Below the pieces are notes generated by a model that worked only from the letters and a program-made list of their open reading frames with translations, did no database searches and had not been told where the DNA came from. A DNA stretch of 47,989 nucleotides from Ureibacillus galli (GTDB lineage Bacteria; Bacillota; Bacilli; Bacillales_A; Planococcaceae): NCBI RefSeq assembly GCF_014836845.1, contig NZ_JACSQA010000027.1:1-47989 (forward strand). Direction: 5' to 3'. Below are positions 29,401 to 37,697 of this stretch, one piece after another. Numbering within the stretch: the stretch's first letter is position 1; each line of letters opens with the position of its first letter. Position numbers and translations under genes: made by a program.

Positions 29401-30190
29401 AAAAAGAGAATTGGAAAAACTATTAGAGGAATCTTTATTCGAACGTCTATATAAAAACTTACCTGCAACAAATAAAAAAATGTTAGCGATTCAATATCGG
29501 ATGCATGAAAACATTATGCAAACGATTGCTCCATTCTATAAAAATGGGAATGATTCATTGAAATGTGGACTTCCTGATTCTGATGCATTACGGGATCATA
29601 AACTGGAGGGCCAATCTATTAAACGAAATGACCATTTATTATGGATTGATATTCCAAACAAACGACCGTTTTTTGAAGAACGAATGAAAGAAGGTTCAAG
29701 CTTATTTAATGAAGCGGAATTAGAAGTCGTTCGTACTATGCTACTTGAACTTAACGAAGCAACAGCAAAAGCTAAATCAGAAGGATTTATAGCTCAAGAT
29801 GAATTGAAATCCGTAGGGGTAATTAGTTTCTACGCTGAACAAGTAAAGCGGATTAATCGACTCATTGATCATGAGTTAAACGTTCCCCATTTACATATTC
29901 GTACGGGTTCAGTCGATAAATTCCAGGGAATGGAAATGGACGTCATTTTAGTAAGTATGGTTCGTAACAACGATAATAAGCATGGGGATATCGGTTTTGC
30001 AAAAGACTACCGTCGTCTCAATGTCGCCCTTTCCCGGGCTCGAGAGTTACTCGTATTAATCGGTAGTACAGAGATGTTTATGAATCGTCCGAAAAAGGAA
30101 GAAACGAGAAACATGTATCGAAACTTACATCAAATTGTCCAAGCACAAAACGGTTATCGACATCATAACGAATTATTGATTACAACATAG
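26402..30190 (+). CDS. SF1 helicase with long coiled-coil insertion
   Basis: A 1262-residue superfamily 1 (UPF1/Dna2-like, AAA_11-AAA_12) helicase. Helicase motifs: GPPGTGKTT (about 332-340), SQSNLAVDN (motif Ia, about 362), IIDEVSKATPPE (motif II, about 944), GDHHQLPPL (III, about 970), QYRMHE (IV, about 1030), VDKFQGMEMD (V, about 1173) and LNVALSRARE (VI, about 1206). Between Ia and II are about 500 residues of heptad-rich coiled coil (about 415-905), as in SMC/Rad50 proteins but with no zinc-hook CxxC seen. The N-terminal 300 residues hold an unrecognised domain and a probable beta-barrel. The upstream GTG at 26396 is too close to the AAGGAGG (26388-26394); ATG at 26402 is preferred. A second gene follows 12 bp on. 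The target (DNA or RNA) is unknown. Confidence 0.85.
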   Translation: MSQQIGTMETIKCFILLTNTAREALKQHFQDEHAFFKLQHGFDVYIEKQSVEQTTLNLTFFFDNKRNEKLKKKFGDRVVIIDCAFDLKNGLVAKSFRTRGRNTPIKTNRRQKMRIHFVPSRISGHTYSEKFISTIAQLPVAQERFDYVNKRISSWEGYLKVLYKNASIDDIDATFHFLQYNQDFSKVTIRCNGIDDKQWKQLKGLSAYVKGFPREIGEVIKVHQPSRTIEIELNGKVAKLARSNDFDFSSEYITFSNASTKSQLNRLLKGFEHLKEGLAANPNLENILFEDTPKIVERKQNISLDFHNPLNEYQREAVSGAMSAEDLYVIQGPPGTGKTTVISEICYQNAKAGLKTLIASQSNLAVDNALSRLLNNKDIRILRYGRTESIEEEGKKFIEENVAEYWKRQTYEAITKEIEEHELKEQLLKNDITKYESEMESLKQKESQLQEEIAKKEAAEKELKVVTEEISQLKKKIIPLKKEREKTEQALEKLTASYERISEKINELKESLANIGTKQLIEEQLLKAQQNLKKSKQILEYIQVEQQLSQIELQLADVQKELKSIENSSDTVYSIIESVESMKKIHEIETFIEEQKIHRGYVLNQLFYDMDKIHEQLLAFKSLKDILARLEKAIEYSKTTLGIEEQVIPLPSNHHYSLQEIEEFLTKLSYAFAQKKITRENGARSIQGLYLRKQYLNQLTLRYKALVDESLLVFSKIKEEVCDQIKQREGADQSSLNQLKAKEQGLIQSQANFKEQLKTFTSIIQNGDIIPSIAEIHQICEALENEMHTLLENKDKASLLDEQLSKKQQELDSVQREIESGQTILKQYITELKEFNSKGIQLEENYEQLEQLTKQHPELELEKTKLKMEELSVEIGKLHKKIAMLPIAQKMQLQWKTLLEQATEHDLDEIRKLYVKHANVIGTTCVASANKEFMDNYPIFDVVIIDEVSKATPPELLLPMLKGKKVILVGDHHQLPPLIGDDTFEETLETVLKESDTFEEKRELEKLLEESLFERLYKNLPATNKKMLAIQYRMHENIMQTIAPFYKNGNDSLKCGLPDSDALRDHKLEGQSIKRNDHLLWIDIPNKRPFFEERMKEGSSLFNEAELEVVRTMLLELNEATAKAKSEGFIAQDELKSVGVISFYAEQVKRINRLIDHELNVPHLHIRTGSVDKFQGMEMDVILVSMVRNNDNKHGDIGFAKDYRRLNVALSRARELLVLIGSTEMFMNRPKKEETRNMYRNLHQIVQAQNGYRHHNELLITT

Positions 30191-30202
30191 TAAGGTGGAT
30201 TT

Positions 30203-30985
30203 ATGGAATTACTTTCATTACAACAATCACTATCTACTCAACTTATAAAAAAATCGAATAGCTCCATTTTGAAGACGGATACTTGGTGTGTACCTGTTCA
30301 CAGTGTCAATATTACGTATAAACCAGTTTCCCGTACAAAAATGGATATATTAATGAAGATGATTCTCCAATCCGTTGCGAACAACGCCTTTGAGAATGCA
30401 GAACAATTAAGTGACATTCTTCTTGTAGAACAACTCTTTATACAAGACTTACTTTCAAAAATGGAAAAAACAGGTTTAATTAATAAAGTGGATTCCCATT
30501 ATCAACAAACGGAAAAGGGACAAAAACAATTACAAAGCGGTGTCTTTGAAGAAGAACAAGATATGAAAACAATTGAATTGCTTTATAGTCCATCTCACCA
30601 ATTATTTTTAAATGGAGATATTGAAGAAGTACTCGAATTTGAAGATTTTCCAGAGCAACTTTATCGTTATCATAAACAAGAAGAGAAAATATCCATTCAA
30701 GATGAACAAGTGTTGGAGGAAATTCGAGCGTATGAACAACCAGAATCAGATGAAGGAGAAAAGGAGAAGCATTTGTCCGTCATCCCATCGATTGATTCTA
30801 TAGAAGATATCCAAATTAATGATATTCCTTGTATTGAGTTTATTATATACGATCAACAACTGGATCATTTCTCAGTACGCGTTTGGAATACATTGATTGA
30901 TAATTGGGATGAAAAACTCGAACATGAAATATTCCAAAAAGAACAATCTACTTGGCGGGAAAATTATTTACAGAAAAATAATTAA
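30203..30985 (+). CDS. Probable winged-helix partner of the helicase
   Basis: A 260-residue protein of unrecognised family. Residues 48-110 (KMDILMKMILQSV ... LSDILLVEQLFIQDLLSKME ... QQTEKGQKQL) look like a winged helix-turn-helix, ending in the TEKG wing typical of such domains. The middle (about 118-200) is acidic and Glu-rich. The C-terminal part (from about 205, IPCIEFIIYDQQ) is a short beta/alpha segment. It starts 12 bp after the helicase stop with AAGGTGG, so it is very probably in the same transcript. A DNA-binding adaptor or regulator for the helicase is a fair inference only. Confidence 0.65.
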   Translation: MELLSLQQSLSTQLIKKSNSSILKTDTWCVPVHSVNITYKPVSRTKMDILMKMILQSVANNAFENAEQLSDILLVEQLFIQDLLSKMEKTGLINKVDSHYQQTEKGQKQLQSGVFEEEQDMKTIELLYSPSHQLFLNGDIEEVLEFEDFPEQLYRYHKQEEKISIQDEQVLEEIRAYEQPESDEGEKEKHLSVIPSIDSIEDIQINDIPCIEFIIYDQQLDHFSVRVWNTLIDNWDEKLEHEIFQKEQSTWRENYLQKNN

Positions 30986-30991
30986 TGAATA

Positions 30992-31020
30992 TTGCAAATA
31001 TTAGCTTTACATGATAGTAT
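30992..31020 (+). promoter_or_regulatory. Promoter of the metA riboswitch transcript
   Basis: TTGCAA (30992-30997), 17 bp, TAGTAT (31015-31020). The predicted start (about 31027) is just ahead of the aptamer at 31038. Confidence 0.55.
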
Positions 31021-31037
31021 TATTTTAATTTCATCAA

Positions 31038-31202
31038 TCTTATCAAGAGAAGCAGAGGGACATGGCCCAATGAAGCTTCAGCAACCTCTAACAAACGGTT
31101 AGAAAGGTGCTAATTCCAGCAAGACAATTTTGTCTTGGGAGATAAGAGTGCGCGTATAAATTGTACCCTCTCATTCTCATGCTGGAATGGGAGGTTTTTT
31201 AT
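31038..31202 (+). ncRNA. SAM-I (S-box) riboswitch upstream of metA
   Basis: The aptamer (about 31038-31148) has the S-box signatures: CTTATCAAGAGAAGCAGAGGG at the 5' side, ATGGCCC, AGCTTCAGCAACC, AAAGGTGCTAATTCCAGC and GGGAGATAAGAG closing the P1 helix. The expression platform ends in a terminator at 31167-31202. High S-adenosylmethionine should stop transcription before metA. Confidence 0.96.
31167..31202 (+). terminator. SAM riboswitch terminator
   Basis: CCTCTCATTC (31167-31176) pairs with GAATGGGAGG (31185-31194) with one G-U pair, followed by a run of Ts. It is the OFF structure of the riboswitch. Confidence 0.9.
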
Positions 31203-31253
31203 TTATCTTTTCTTTTTAAGAAGAAATGAAAGTTAAGAAACGGGGGAACAAAA

Positions 31254-32192
31254 ATGCCTATTAATATACCAAAGAATTTGCCTGCTGGAGAAATTTTGCG
31301 CAAAGAGAAAATTTTCGTTATGGAGGAAGACCGCGCACAAACCCAACAAATTCGACCTTTAAACATTTTAGTTTGTAACTTAATGCCAGAAAAAGAGAAA
31401 ACAGAGTTGCAACTATTACGCTTACTTGGGAATACACCATTACAAACAAATGTTACCTTTCTCAATACCGCTACATACTTATCTAAAAATGTTTCAAAAT
31501 CCCATTTAGATACTTTCTACAAAACGTTCAAAGAGATTAAACATCGTCGTTTTGATGGGATGATTATTACAGGAGCACCTGTAGAAAGAATGGAATTTGA
31601 AGATGTACACTACTGGAACGAAATTACGGAAATAATGGATTGGGCAAAAATCAATGTAACGTCTTGTATGTATATTTGTTGGGGAGCTCAAGCAGCACTC
31701 TACCATCATTTTGGTATCGGAAAATTCGAACTTCCAAAAAAATGTTCAGGAATTTATTCTCATGTCATTACTGATTTAACGGTAGATTTAGTTCGAGGGT
31801 TTAGTGATGAATATGTGGCACCCCATTCCCGTCACACATCGGTTTCCATTGATGATGTACGTAACTGTCCTGAACTGCGGTTATTAAGCTATTCAGAAGA
31901 AGCTGGTCCATTTATTATCCAATCTAAGGATACAAAGCATATTATGATTACCGGCCATTTAGAATATGATGCAACCACTTTAGCAGATGAATATAATCGG
32001 GATGTGGAAAAAGGAGAACCAGTGGAGTTACCAATCAACTACTTCCCAAATAACGACCCAAACAAAACACCAAAAAATACTTGGCGTGCCCATTCCCATT
32101 TACTTTTCTATAACTGGTTAAACTATTACGTATACCAAGAAACTCCATATGATTGGCATTTTGTTGATGATATGATTGAATATCATATTTAA
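31254..32192 (+). CDS. metA: Homoserine O-acetyltransferase (MetA)
   Basis: Activates homoserine for methionine synthesis. The 312-residue protein has the MetA fold: catalytic Cys142 in [14 protein letters not shown], His in HSRHTSV, and Glu in GHLEYD. Position 111 is Glu (GAPVE). In the Bacillus cereus enzyme Glu111 sets specificity for acetyl-CoA rather than succinyl-CoA, so acetyl transfer is predicted despite the family name homoserine O-succinyltransferase. ATG at 31254 has GGGGGAA upstream. It is controlled by the SAM riboswitch just before it, and stands alone before a terminator. Confidence 0.95.
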   Translation: MPINIPKNLPAGEILRKEKIFVMEEDRAQTQQIRPLNILVCNLMPEKEKTELQLLRLLGNTPLQTNVTFLNTATYLSKNVSKSHLDTFYKTFKEIKHRRFDGMIITGAPVERMEFEDVHYWNEITEIMDWAKINVTSCMYICWGAQAALYHHFGIGKFELPKKCSGIYSHVITDLTVDLVRGFSDEYVAPHSRHTSVSIDDVRNCPELRLLSYSEEAGPFIIQSKDTKHIMITGHLEYDATTLADEYNRDVEKGEPVELPINYFPNNDPNKTPKNTWRAHSHLLFYNWLNYYVYQETPYDWHFVDDMIEYHI

Positions 32193-32206
32193 TCAATACT
32201 AAATCG

Positions 32207-32252
32207 AACGGATGTATGAAAGCCTATTTAAGGTTTACATCCGTTTTTTATT
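32207..32252 (+). terminator. Terminator of metA
   Basis: AACGGATGTA (32207-32216) pairs with TACATCCGTT (32236-32245), with inner pairing, followed by TTTTTTATTTT. Confidence 0.88.
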
Positions 32253-32293
32253 TTGTCTTTCTATTTATCATCAAAAATTTTTTTAAATTCAAG

Positions 32294-32321
32294 TGAACGA
32301 TTTGTCATTTGAAAATGTCTA
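32294..32321 (+). promoter_or_regulatory. ECF-type promoter of the sigma/anti-sigma operon
   Basis: TGAACG (32294-32299), 16 bp, TGTCTA (32316-32321) resembles ECF promoters of Bacillus (TGAAAC-N16-CGTCTA). Its position just ahead of the sigma gene suggests autoregulation. Confidence 0.5.
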
Positions 32322-32342
32322 ATAAATAAAGGGGGGAAATGA

Positions 32343-32852
32343 ATGGAACAAATCGAATTGGCGAAAAAAGCAATAGCTGGGGACGAAACGGCCTTACTTC
32401 AATTATTGAAACAAGAAGAAAGCACCCATTACCGAATCGCTTTTAGTTATTTAAAAAATGAACATGACTCCCTTGAAGCCATTCAAGAATTTACATTTCG
32501 CTGTTTTCGTAAAATACATACGGTAAAGCAAGCACAATTTCTAAACACATGGCTCATTCGAGTTTTATTAAATGTATGCAATGATATACAAAAGAAAAAG
32601 AGTCGGTATGAATTTAGAAAGGACGTAGAGGAGCTAACCTTCCAAGTTGATTCTAATAAACTCGAACTATCGGAAGCTATTTCAAAATTATCGCCTGAAC
32701 AACAACAACTCATTTATTTAAAATATTATTGTGATTTAAAAAATAAAGAAATTGCAAAGGAGATACACATTTCTGAAGGAACTGTAAAATCAAGGCTACA
32801 CACTGCATTAAAAAAACTACGACTTCTATTTAATGAGGGGGGACAGTCATGA
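32343..32852 (+). CDS. ECF sigma factor
   Basis: A 169-residue sigma-70 family factor with region 2 (about residues 8-75, including SYLKNEHDSLEAIQEFTFRCFRKI) and region 4 (about 108-160, LSPEQQQLIYLKYYCDLKNKEIAKEI with HISEGTVKSRLHTALKKLR as the -35 binding helix). ATG at 32343 follows AGGGGGGAAATGA. Its stop overlaps the next start as ATGA, the usual layout for a sigma factor and its membrane anti-sigma. An ECF-type promoter lies upstream. Inducing signal unknown. Confidence 0.88.
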   Translation: MEQIELAKKAIAGDETALLQLLKQEESTHYRIAFSYLKNEHDSLEAIQEFTFRCFRKIHTVKQAQFLNTWLIRVLLNVCNDIQKKKSRYEFRKDVEELTFQVDSNKLELSEAISKLSPEQQQLIYLKYYCDLKNKEIAKEIHISEGTVKSRLHTALKKLRLLFNEGGQS

Positions 32853-34150
32853 ACGACAACAATTTCGATAAGTTAAAGGAAGAGTTAACGAATATTACAG
32901 TACCTACTGAAAAATTAGCTACTTTGCGACAAAATGGATATACAAAATACAAAAAAAGACAAAAAAGAACTCGTCTCTACTTCAAACAAGTCGCTTTAAT
33001 TGCCGTTTTAGCCATTGTATTTGTTACTTCAATTCGTGTCTCACCAGCTTTTGCAAATGCTGTTGCGAAAATACCTGGCTTTGCACCCCTTGTAGAAATG
33101 ATAACAAAAGATAAAGGGTTGAAAGATATTGTAGATAACGAATACTTTGAAGCACTAAATATTGTGCAAACGAAAAACAACATAACGCTCACGATCCTCG
33201 GTACAATTGCTGATGAAACAGGTATCGTTATTTTTTACGAATTGGAAGCACCTTTCAATCTTTCAAATTTAGAGACAAAAGAATTTCAACTAAGGCAAAA
33301 TGGGGAAGTGATTAATGGATCCTCGACATCTGGATGGCCTTATACGGAAGCTAGTAAAACAATTCAAGGCAAACTTGAAGTCATTGCAACATCGAAAATC
33401 GATTATTCCCAGCCAGATTTTGAAATTTATTTGAAATTCGGTGATACAAAGGAAACTTCTTTTACGATTCCATTCACCTTAACAAAACCAATTCAACCGT
33501 CTAAAGTTTACGATGTAAATAAACCGTTAGAGATCGACGGTCAAACAATCTATGTACAATCATTAACGATTTCACCATTAAGAGCCGAATTGAAATTAAA
33601 GGCGGATCGACAAAATACAATGCAAATTTTACAAATTGATCAGTTGAAAGTATTAGATGAAAAGGGGGAAGAGTGGGGTAAAATTCAAGACGGCCTAGTC
33701 GGACTTGGAGGATTTCGGGAAGAAACCAATAGTATCTTTATTCAAAGTAACTACTTTAGAAAACCAGAAAAATTAACCCTTGTATTAGATCAAATCGAAG
33801 CTTTACCAAAGGGAGAAGATTATGTTGAAATTGATTTCCTTCGTCAAAAAGTAGTTAAAGTCCCGCCAATCGAAGATTTCGATATAAAAATTCTTGATTC
33901 AAATTCCATTGAAGTCACTTATAAACCAAAAGTAGATCATCATGTTCAACTGTTTAGTGACGTTATAGATGCTAAAGGTAATAAATTTTATCAAAACAGT
34001 TTTAGCGTATACGAAAATCATAATGGTTTTACAGAAAATGCTTATCAATTTGATTTAAAAGGTGCTGTTAATCCTGTACAAATTTATTTCTTTAGTTATC
34101 CTCACTATTTAAAAGGTTCAACCCAAATCGAAATACCATTAACAGAGTAA
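32849..34150 (+). CDS. DUF4179-type membrane anti-sigma protein
   Basis: A 433-residue protein: N-terminal cytoplasmic part (about 1-45) that would hold the sigma factor, one membrane segment (about 46-65, VALIAVLAIVFVTSIRV) and a large extracytoplasmic part. The sequence after the membrane (SPAFANAVAKIPGFAPLVEMI) is characteristic of the DUF4179 family encoded next to ECF sigma factors in Bacilli. The C-terminal 350 residues are beta-rich and may sense an envelope signal. Translational coupling by ATGA supports the pairing. Confidence 0.82.
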   Translation: MNDNNFDKLKEELTNITVPTEKLATLRQNGYTKYKKRQKRTRLYFKQVALIAVLAIVFVTSIRVSPAFANAVAKIPGFAPLVEMITKDKGLKDIVDNEYFEALNIVQTKNNITLTILGTIADETGIVIFYELEAPFNLSNLETKEFQLRQNGEVINGSSTSGWPYTEASKTIQGKLEVIATSKIDYSQPDFEIYLKFGDTKETSFTIPFTLTKPIQPSKVYDVNKPLEIDGQTIYVQSLTISPLRAELKLKADRQNTMQILQIDQLKVLDEKGEEWGKIQDGLVGLGGFREETNSIFIQSNYFRKPEKLTLVLDQIEALPKGEDYVEIDFLRQKVVKVPPIEDFDIKILDSNSIEVTYKPKVDHHVQLFSDVIDAKGNKFYQNSFSVYENHNGFTENAYQFDLKGAVNPVQIYFFSYPHYLKGSTQIEIPLTE

Positions 34151-34157
34151 TTTTTTT

Positions 34158-34186
34158 AAACCCACCGATAAGTGGGTTTTTCTTTT
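34158..34186 (+). terminator. Terminator of the sigma/anti-sigma operon
   Basis: AAACCCAC (34158-34165) pairs with GTGGGTTT (34172-34179), followed by TTTCTTTT. Confidence 0.85.
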
Positions 34187-34245
34187 ATATAAATGAATAG
34201 GTTAGAACATTTTAGAAAAAATAGTAGAGAAGGAAGGTGTTAAAT

Positions 34246-35106
34246 TTGAGTGAACAAATGAATTATGGTGAAGATTATAAATTTATTCCCGTAACTTCTG
34301 TAATGAGTGGATTGGGTCAAGAAGTAACTTCAGATATTTATTCCTTAACAATCCAAGTCGTTAATCTCTGTATGGTCGGAAATACAAATCATTCCCAAGC
34401 TTGGACATTAATCGATGCAGGAATGCCCAAATCAGCTGATAAGATTATTCATGAAGCAGAAAATCGATTCGGTACAGATGCTCGTCCGAATGCGATCGTT
34501 TTAACCCATGGACATTTTGATCATGTTGGAGCCATCATTGAATTGATTGAACATTGGGATGTACCAGTTTATGCCCATGAACTAGAAATCCCCTATTTAA
34601 CAGGAGTCAAAAGCTACCCTGCTCCTGATCCTACTGTAGAGGGTGGATTGGTTGCGAAAATGTCTCCTTATTTTCCTAATGAACCGATTAACTTAGGAAG
34701 CCATGTTAAACCATTACCGTCAGATGGTACCGTTCCTTCTATGTTGGAGTGGAATTGGATTCATACCCCAGGCCATTCACCTGGACATATATCATTATAC
34801 CGGCAGTCTGATGGTGCATTAATTGCTGGAGATGCATTTGTGACAGTTAAACAAGAATCCTTATTTAAAACGCTCGTTCAAGATCAAGAAATAAGCGGTC
34901 CTCCCCGATATTTAACGACCGATTGGCAACAAGCTTGGGATTCTGTAAAAAAGTTAAGCGACTTAAAACCCCAAATTGCCATTACCGGTCATGGTATGCC
35001 AATGAAAGGGCAGGAACTAACAGATAACTTAACAAAATTAGCGATAGACTTTGATGTAATCGCTATTCCTAAATACGGTCGTTATGTTGATGGCTCACAA
35101 AACTAA
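34246..35106 (+). CDS. MBL-fold metallo-hydrolase
   Basis: A 286-residue metallo-beta-lactamase-fold hydrolase. The metal motif is LTHGHFDHVGA (HxHxDH) at about residue 85; further ligands are in HTPGHSPGHISLY, LIAGDAFV and ITGHGMP. The fold covers many hydrolases, so the substrate is open. The frame begins at GTG 34237, but TTG at 34246 lies 8 nt from the AAGGAAGG site and gives the more natural MSEQMNYGEDY start. Terminators before and after make it a single-gene unit. It is not in the operon that follows. Confidence 0.85.
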   Translation: MSEQMNYGEDYKFIPVTSVMSGLGQEVTSDIYSLTIQVVNLCMVGNTNHSQAWTLIDAGMPKSADKIIHEAENRFGTDARPNAIVLTHGHFDHVGAIIELIEHWDVPVYAHELEIPYLTGVKSYPAPDPTVEGGLVAKMSPYFPNEPINLGSHVKPLPSDGTVPSMLEWNWIHTPGHSPGHISLYRQSDGALIAGDAFVTVKQESLFKTLVQDQEISGPPRYLTTDWQQAWDSVKKLSDLKPQIAITGHGMPMKGQELTDNLTKLAIDFDVIAIPKYGRYVDGSQN

Positions 35107-35118
35107 ATAAGTTTTTCC

Positions 35119-35160
35119 AAAAAGGATGTTTGTGGTAAACAAACATCCTTTTATTCTTTT
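35119..35160 (+). terminator. Terminator of the MBL-fold gene
   Basis: AAAAGGATGTTTG and CAAACATCCTTTT form a 13-bp stem around a short loop, followed by ATTCTTTT. Confidence 0.85.
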
Positions 35161-35273
35161 CAATAAATGAATATAACAACTGCTCGTCTAATATTATGAG
35201 TTAAATAAAAAAAGGAGGTTCAAATTCGTATTAATATTCAATTTAAATGAAAATGTAGTACTTTTGGCAAAAT

Positions 35274-35287
35274 TTTAAGCGCTTCCA
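35274..35287 (+). promoter_or_regulatory. Possible cre site upstream of the permease operon
   Basis: TTTAAGCGCTTCCA keeps the AAGCGCTT core of cre sites with two mismatches to TGWAANCGNTNWCA. Carbon catabolite repression would make sense for the catabolic operon 35400-40403. The rest of 35161-35399 shows no gene and no clear promoter. Confidence 0.45.
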
Positions 35288-35399
35288 AACTAGAACTTTA
35301 CTTTACGGTGAGGGAGGGATAAATGAAATTATCTATAGTGATTTAAATCTATACAATTTTAAAATCTATTTTTTATTGTGAAAGAAGAGGTGAACAGTT

Positions 35400-36710
35400 A
35401 TGTGGAGTTTAATAATTATCATTCTATCTTTAATTTTGTTAGTTGTCCTTGCTATGCGCGGATTTACCATTATTATCATTGCACCTGTTGTTAGTTTATT
35501 TGTCATTATCATGAATAATATGCCGATATTAGAAACTTTCCAAACCGCGTATATGAGTGGCTTTACTAATTATGTGAAAAATTATTTCTTAATTTTCTTA
35601 TTCGCTGCCATGTTCGGTAAATTTATGGAAGAATCAGGTGCAGCTCGAACGATTGCGGAATATTTGCTTAAACTTTCAGGGAGAAAAAGTAAGTTAAGAG
35701 TCTTAGTGACAATTATGTTCATTTGCTCTCTTTTAACGTATGGTGGGGTTAGCTTATTCGTTGTTATTTTTGCTATTTTACCGATTGCAAAACCTATATT
35801 TAAAGAAATGGATATTCCATGGCATTTATTTATCGCTGCCTTCTTCCCGGGAATCGCCACTTTCACAATGACGATGTTACCTGGTACACCAGCTATTCAA
35901 AATATCATTCCAATTTCTTACTTAAACACTACCGTAACTTCCGGAGCTTTAATTGGAATTGTTACTACAGTTGTTATTATCCCAATCCTTATTTGGTATT
36001 TAAATTTCGCATTAAAACGCGCCGAAAAACGCGGTGAAACTTATTTAAATATGAAAAATCTTGAACAAGCTGAAAATGAAATGGCGAAAGATAAATACGC
36101 CCATAAACAATTACCGAATATCATTTTAAGTTTAGTTCCTCCAGCACTATTACTTATCCTATTAAATTTGTTTAAACTCGAAGTGCTCTATACGTTAATG
36201 ATTACCGTTGTTGCTAGTGCTATCCTATTTTGGAAATATATTGACAAGAAAAAAGAAGTGGTGAACATTGGAGCAACAAATGCTGTCTTACCAATCATTA
36301 ATACTTCTGCAGATGTGGGGTACGGTGCAGTAATTGCAGCTACTTCCGGCTTTGTTGTTTTTCAAGATATTGTAACAAACATTCCTGGTAATCCTCTTAT
36401 TTCGTTATTTATATCTACGAATTTATTAGCCGGGATTACGGGTTCTAGCTCCGGTGGTTTAGCCATTGCGATGGAAACTTTAACAGATCTTTATTTAAAA
36501 TTAGGAGTAAATCCTGAAGCTTTCCACCGAATTAGCGCAATTGCTTCAGGCGGATTGGATGCGCTACCTCATAATGGTGTCGTGATTACAACATTAATTG
36601 TAGCTGGTTTAACCCATAAAGATGCTTATAAACATATTTTTGCAACTTCTGTCGTTATTCCTTTAATTGCTGCAATTCCAGGACTACTTGTTGCTATTAT
36701 GTTCTATTAA
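35400..36710 (+). CDS. GntP family-type permease
   Basis: A 436-residue membrane protein with about twelve segments, resembling the GntP family of proton symporters for gluconate and other hydroxy acids. Visible landmarks: GFTNYVKNYFLIFLFAAMFGKFMEESGAA near residue 55, LTYGGVSLFVVIFAILPIA near 111, and LAGITGSSSGGLAIAMETL near 348. First gene of a five-gene operon. The neighbours (hydroxyacid/hydroxyacyl-CoA dehydrogenase and CoA-transferase) suggest import of a short 3-hydroxy or 3-keto acid. ATG at 35400 has AAGAGGTG upstream. Confidence 0.75.
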   Translation: MWSLIIIILSLILLVVLAMRGFTIIIIAPVVSLFVIIMNNMPILETFQTAYMSGFTNYVKNYFLIFLFAAMFGKFMEESGAARTIAEYLLKLSGRKSKLRVLVTIMFICSLLTYGGVSLFVVIFAILPIAKPIFKEMDIPWHLFIAAFFPGIATFTMTMLPGTPAIQNIIPISYLNTTVTSGALIGIVTTVVIIPILIWYLNFALKRAEKRGETYLNMKNLEQAENEMAKDKYAHKQLPNIILSLVPPALLLILLNLFKLEVLYTLMITVVASAILFWKYIDKKKEVVNIGATNAVLPIINTSADVGYGAVIAATSGFVVFQDIVTNIPGNPLISLFISTNLLAGITGSSSGGLAIAMETLTDLYLKLGVNPEAFHRISAIASGGLDALPHNGVVITTLIVAGLTHKDAYKHIFATSVVIPLIAAIPGLLVAIMFY

Positions 36711-36730
36711 TATCGTTGGAGGTTTATAGA

Positions 36731-37681
36731 ATGAAAAAAATCGGTGTGATTGGTGCAGGAACAATGGGTTTTGGAATTTCTTTTTATTTCGCCATTCATG
36801 GTATTCCTACTCATGTAGTGGATATATCAAATGTTGAACTGGAAAACGCAAAAGAAAAATTGAAAACCTATTACCAACTTTTTAACGAAAATGGATATCC
36901 TCTTCCGTTTTCTGAAAGGGAAACGGTATCTTTCTTATCCTATTCTACCGAACTAAATCATCTAAAAGATGCCGACTTAATTATTGAAAGTGCTACAGAA
37001 AATTTAATTTTAAAACAAGAATTATTTAAAAAATTAGACCTTCTTGCAAAACCCGAAGCCATTTTAACTTCGAATACATCTAGCTTGAAATTATCCGATA
37101 TCGCCTTATATGTTAAAAAACATCGCAATCGTTTATTGTTAACCCATTTTTTTAATCCAGCTCAAATTGTTCCATTAGTAGAACTACTTCCATCAGAAGA
37201 AACATCCACACAGATTGTGGATGATATCAAAACGTTCTTTGAATCTATCAATAAAACACCAATTATCATCAAGCGGGAAGTTCCAGGTTTAGCTGCCAAT
37301 CGAATACAAGTGGCGCTAGCACGTGAAGCATTATCTCTTTTAGAAGATGGTGTCCTTTCAAAGGAAGATTTAGAAAAAACTTTATATGATGGTCCAGGAT
37401 TTCGATTTGCTGCTTCTGGATTACTTAAAATTATAGATTTTGGTGGATTAGACGTTTGGTCGTCTGTCTTACAAAACTTACAAAAGGAAATCGAATCTGA
37501 GGTGAGGGATTTTTCCATCATAAATGATTTAGTGCAGAAGAATGCGATTGGTGTGAAAACCGGGAAAGGGTTTTTTGAATATCCGAACAAAGGTTTTGAC
37601 GAATTTGTTCTTCAACGTGATTCAGAACTATTAAAACATTTGTTAAATACCCGTTATAAACTTTTAAATAGGGATCTATGA
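36731..37681 (+). CDS. 3-hydroxyacyl-CoA/3-hydroxyacid dehydrogenase
   Basis: A 316-residue two-domain NAD-dependent dehydrogenase of the 3HCDH family. The Rossmann motif GVIGAGTMGFGISFYFA is at the N-terminus, NTSSLKLSDIA and the catalytic-His segment THFFNPAQIVPLVE are in the middle, and ANRIQVALAREALSLLEDG opens the C-terminal domain. That C-terminal domain resembles the lambda-crystallin/carnitine dehydrogenase branch, which oxidises free 3-hydroxy acids, so the substrate may be an acid and not a CoA ester. ATG at 36731 has GGAGG at 36718-36722; the longer frame from 36716 is less likely. Confidence 0.82.
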   Translation: MKKIGVIGAGTMGFGISFYFAIHGIPTHVVDISNVELENAKEKLKTYYQLFNENGYPLPFSERETVSFLSYSTELNHLKDADLIIESATENLILKQELFKKLDLLAKPEAILTSNTSSLKLSDIALYVKKHRNRLLLTHFFNPAQIVPLVELLPSEETSTQIVDDIKTFFESINKTPIIIKREVPGLAANRIQVALAREALSLLEDGVLSKEDLEKTLYDGPGFRFAASGLLKIIDFGGLDVWSSVLQNLQKEIESEVRDFSIINDLVQKNAIGVKTGKGFFEYPNKGFDEFVLQRDSELLKHLLNTRYKLLNRDL

Positions 37682-37697
37682 CCAATTTTAACGCTAC

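Noticed and set aside
35264-35280. Sigma-54-like element (TTGGCA ... GC) before the permease operon
   Set aside because: GG to GC distance is 13 and not 12, and the -12 element lacks TTGC. No sigma-54 activator gene is nearby.
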